Positions 61,596 to 64,000 of a stretch of DNA of 64,000 nt are shown in pieces. The notes beneath the pieces were generated by a model. That model saw only the letters and a list, made by a program, of their open reading frames with translations, had not been told where the DNA came from and did not search any database. Source of the DNA: Candidatus Brachybacter algidus (lineage in GTDB: Bacteria; Bacteroidota; Bacteroidia; Chitinophagales; Saprospiraceae); NCBI GenBank assembly GCA_016711705.1, contig JADJSK010000016.1:1-64000 (forward strand), in the 5' to 3' direction. The position numbers were made by a program, and so were the translations under genes. Each line of letters starts with the position of its first letter. Position 1 is the first letter of the stretch.

Positions 61596-61678
61596 TATTT
61601 TAGTTGTTGTGATAAATTCAAATATCAGAAATATATGTATCTTAGTTGATAATATTATCTGTAAAAATAAATAACACG

Positions 61679-62254
61679 ATGATTGACCTTAATGTTGATA
61701 ACCTGAAGAATAAGGTTAAAAACTATAATACTGTTTTAGAAAATACAAACAAATACCGGGAGATCTGGAATGAAAGCTTAAGGGAGCAGATTAAAACAGA
61801 TCTGATAGATATATGCGGGGAAGGAGGTTTGAAAATTGAGCTATCTGATTCAGATCAATTCAGCAATCTCAACGCCATCATTTGCACCTTGGGCAATGTA
61901 AGAAGTGGTATTTATGAGACAATGGAACCGGATATTGAAAAACATTTAATCAGGTTTAATGGCAGTTTGGTATATCAGCAATTGTTCAATGGTAAAATAC
62001 TTGTCATGATCAATTATCCGATCATTGAAAACTACATGGAGCCGCGTCCACCTAAAACTATTGCTATTTACAGACCTGAAGAGATCAAAACACCTTTCAT
62101 TTTAAGGCATGTGGAGACGCTGGTATCGGAGATTACGGCTTGGGAAGACTATGACGATGATGAAGAAATATTGCCAACAAAAATTGGTTTTAATCATGCC
62201 TTTCCGACAGAAAATTTATCTTCAGACCCACATTTGAATGAAGGAAATGAGTGA
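61679..62254 (+). CDS. Conserved protein of unknown function
   Basis: A 191-aa soluble protein starting MIDLNVDNLKNKVKNYNTVL; an upstream in-frame ATG (61646) would add a short leader with no motif. It has a helical N-terminus (NKYREIWNESLREQIKTDL), then beta-rich LNAIICTLGNVRSGIYE and FNGSLVYQQLFNGKILVMINYP, and an acidic C-terminus. The divergent spacer to the epimerase gene is 83 bp. No family recognised. Confidence 0.6.
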   Translation: MIDLNVDNLKNKVKNYNTVLENTNKYREIWNESLREQIKTDLIDICGEGGLKIELSDSDQFSNLNAIICTLGNVRSGIYETMEPDIEKHLIRFNGSLVYQQLFNGKILVMINYPIIENYMEPRPPKTIAIYRPEEIKTPFILRHVETLVSEITAWEDYDDDEEILPTKIGFNHAFPTENLSSDPHLNEGNE

Positions 62255-62279
62255 CATGGTATGGGTAATGGGTAATTAG

Positions 62280-62425
62280 CTGAATTTTCGACGTTATAAA
62301 TAAACCCTAAAAAGATTGCGATTACTCAAGGTAAGGTAGAAATTAGAAGTTAGAAGGTAGTTAGTTAGAATGAAACTTCGATGATTGAGTCCAGCAAATG
62401 AAACCATTTAAATATTTATAGAAAT
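62280..62425 (+). repeat. Family D dispersed repeat
   Basis: Blocks TTTTCGACGTTATAAATAAA, GATTACTCAAGGTAAGGTAG, AAATTAGAAGTTAGAAGG and CTTCGATGATTGAGTCCAGC-AAATGAAACCATTTAAAT occur in the same order as at 40035-40185. It lies in the 330-bp gap after the 61679 gene; the remainder holds nothing recognised. Confidence 0.6.
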
Positions 62426-62581
62426 CCTTTAGTTAGTAATATGCAGAGATTAGAAAGACTGCCATAATTATGGTAAGTAATCGGTTACCAAAAATCGGTA
62501 TACTTTGATGCAGTTTTAATAGGTATTCTATAAGTTAGTACCACATTGATTTTTAATCTTCACTTGTTTCTGACTACTTTA

Positions 62582-63378
62582 TTAAATATCCTTCTTCTTT
62601 CTTCCAAAAGCATACGTCACTCCAAAAGAAAAGCCTGGATATGGCTCAATGACAGAATCGTTATAATCATTTGGATTAATGCTTACATTGATCTGAAATT
62701 TCCTTTTACAGGGCCCTTTCCAAAACGCATTCCATAGAATATTTGGAATATAGATATTCCTTCAACCGTAATTATAGCATCATTGTAATTTCTGTATACA
62801 GGAATTTGTTTGCCAAAAAGATATCTTTGGAATTTCAATCCTCCCATCAAACTTACATTGTCAGAATTTCTCCCTACTCCAAATTGTAACCCAAATGAGA
62901 ATGGATCATATTTGTACTTGAAAATTAAATTATCTGGGTTATATAAATCGACCAATCTTAGGACATTCGATCCATAAGCCAAAGTAAGCATAGATTCAAA
63001 ATAGCCCTTGCCTGTTTGTCCAAAGTTGTCATAATAGCCAATATTTGCTCTTGCTTTATAACCCTTCAGTCTTCCAACATCCTCTACAAGATTTAAATCA
63101 TTGTATTCGGAATTGTCGTCAAACAACTTGTATGAGAAAGCACTTATGCCGGCTCCAAGCAACACATTTTCTGCAGGAGAATATATGACACTTCCATTGA
63201 TTCCTGCTGTTTTACTATTTACGTCAAATACAAGATTGGTATTACCATCTCCCTTATTCTTTAAGAAGCCCATGTCTATGGCATCATTATGAACATTTCG
63301 GACCGTTTGGCAGCTGCTTAAGCCAAATAAAATAAAAAGGAAAAGAGGGAAGACGGAGATTAAACTAATTTTTTTCAT
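62582..63378 (-). CDS. Outer-membrane barrel-like lipoprotein, frameshifted near the C-terminus
   Basis: A lipoprotein (lipobox FGLSSC) with short beta-barrel-type repeats: NTNLVFDVNSKTAGINGSVIYSPAENVLLGAGISAFSY, YKARANIGYYDNFGQ, YFESMLTLAYGSNVLRLVD, FSFGLQFGVGRNSDNVSLMGGLKFQRYLFGK. One frame ends after MRFGKGPVKGNFRSM at 62683. Adding one base to the GGGCCC run at 62711-62716 continues it as CKRKFQINVSINPNDYNDSV-IEPYPGFSFGVTYAFGRKKKDI to a stop at 62582, restoring a barrel-type end (~264 aa). Conserved unknown. Another likely sequence error. Confidence 0.75.
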
Positions 63379-63415
63379 AATGCTTGGGTTTTAGATTTAT
63401 TTCAAAGTTAATTTA

Positions 63416-64000
63416 TTATTTTGAATAATGAAAATCATTTTGTCCGAGTTCTTTTACGAACTCAATTTGATCGCTATAATTATTAATGTCAAATGGCTCA
63501 CCTGAATTCTCAGTTTTAATATAGGTGCTGCCGGCATTGTAACCAATTCTGAACTTAAATTGTGGATTATTATTTTGATAAGCTATGAGTTTTTTCACAT
63601 CGGCTAATAAGGGCATATGGAGTAATTCCCGACATTTATTAACAAAAATTTCTCTTTCTTTTGTGCAAGAATAAAGCTTGTTATTGTACTCAAAATAAAT
63701 AGCATCAGTAAATGGAGCGCAACCGCAATCCGTCATTCCTTTGATTTTATTGTAGGTTGCAATTAAATCCGGGGACATTTTTCCCCGCAGTAATTGGTCT
63801 TGAAAGACTGAATCCGAATTAAAAGTTGAATCAGATACAACTACGAAAAACATAAATATTGGCTGATACATCGATGGTTGGTACATCGATCCTCCATAGC
63901 CCAACGCCTGTTCGGATGGATAGTCGTACTCTAGTATCATTTTTTTCATTTTGGTAGCTATACTATGATATACTAATGCCGCTGAATCAGGCTTTTTAAA
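63416..64000 (-). CDS. Protein of unknown function, 5' end beyond the window
   Basis: The frame is open to the right edge (upstream residues FKKPDSAALVYHSIATKMKK precede the first internal ATG at 63949), so the visible part, 194 residues, is the C-terminal part of a longer protein. It contains a short duplication (MYQPSMYQP), a Cys pair (TDCGCAPF) and FRIGYNAGSTYIKT. No signal peptide can be seen because the start is missing. Family unknown. It lies upstream of the lipoprotein gene with a 37-bp gap. Confidence 0.65.
   Translation of the reverse strand, partial: FKKPDSAALVYHSIATKMKKMILEYDYPSEQALGYGGSMYQPSMYQPIFMFFVVVSDSTFNSDSVFQDQLLRGKMSPDLIATYNKIKGMTDCGCAPFTDAIYFEYNNKLYSCTKEREIFVNKCRELLHMPLLADVKKLIAYQNNNPQFKFRIGYNAGSTYIKTENSGEPFDINNYSDQIEFVKELGQNDFHYSK

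Overview
The window looks like chromosomal DNA of a member of the Bacteroidota, probably a Saprospiraceae-type organism (the family is inference). Support comes from type IX secretion (T9SS) hallmarks (a PorP/SprF-like protein and three large surface proteins ending in gliding-motility-type C-terminal domains), a Bat aerotolerance operon, many SpII lipoproteins, TAnnTTTG-type promoter boxes, and small proteins typical of the phylum. No rRNA, tRNA, CRISPR array or complete insertion sequence was seen.

Layout. 0-2.4 kb: remnants of DUF4268-like genes and a zeta-toxin/antitoxin pair. 2.4-6 kb: small heat-shock protein, L-serine dehydratase, and a cluster of ~180-200 bp inverted-terminus repeats (family A) that brackets a DUF559 nuclease gene. 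6-16 kb, all on the minus strand: an unusual signalling/surface cluster with a Ser/Thr kinase-FGE receptor, PorP/SprF, a leucine-rich-repeat T9SS cargo, a LytTR regulator, two FHA proteins, a His/Asp-rich acidic protein, a broken PP2C phosphatase and a VWA-like lipoprotein. 16-17.9 kb: a MITE-like element with 8-bp target duplications, then galK with a frameshift. 17.9-29.3 kb: RluA-type pseudouridine synthase, an unknown helical protein and a FabG-like reductase on the minus strand. Diverging from these is a plus-strand operon of Na+/solute symporter, KASIII-like protein, acyl-CoA ligase, lipoprotein, outer-membrane barrel and lipoprotein alpha/beta-hydrolase, which reads like an ester/carboxylate uptake and activation pathway. 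29.5-46.7 kb: mostly housekeeping genes (degenerate amidohydrolase, OmpA, LptB, DEAD-box helicase, RNase G, a 31-aa basic ribosomal-type protein, HU, an S24-family repressor with a candidate operator, ComF). 46.7-50.6 kb: two paralogous T9SS-exported proteins, one frameshifted. 50.6-59.1 kb: polyprenyl synthase, then the moxR-DUF58-bat operon carrying an extra secreted protein of unknown function. 59.3-60.7 kb: a non-coding tandem array of ~272-bp units. 60.7-64 kb: a TIGR01777 epimerase-like gene (frameshifted), hypotheticals and a partial gene at the right edge.

Two features run through the whole window. (1) At least four families of dispersed palindromic or inverted repeats occupy the intergenic spaces. 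(2) At least six otherwise normal-looking genes carry one-base frameshifts, nearly all a one-base loss in a short homopolymer, which suggests consensus errors (for example a long-read assembly) rather than real decay. By contrast, the PP2C gene lacks about 70 internal residues and looks truly broken.
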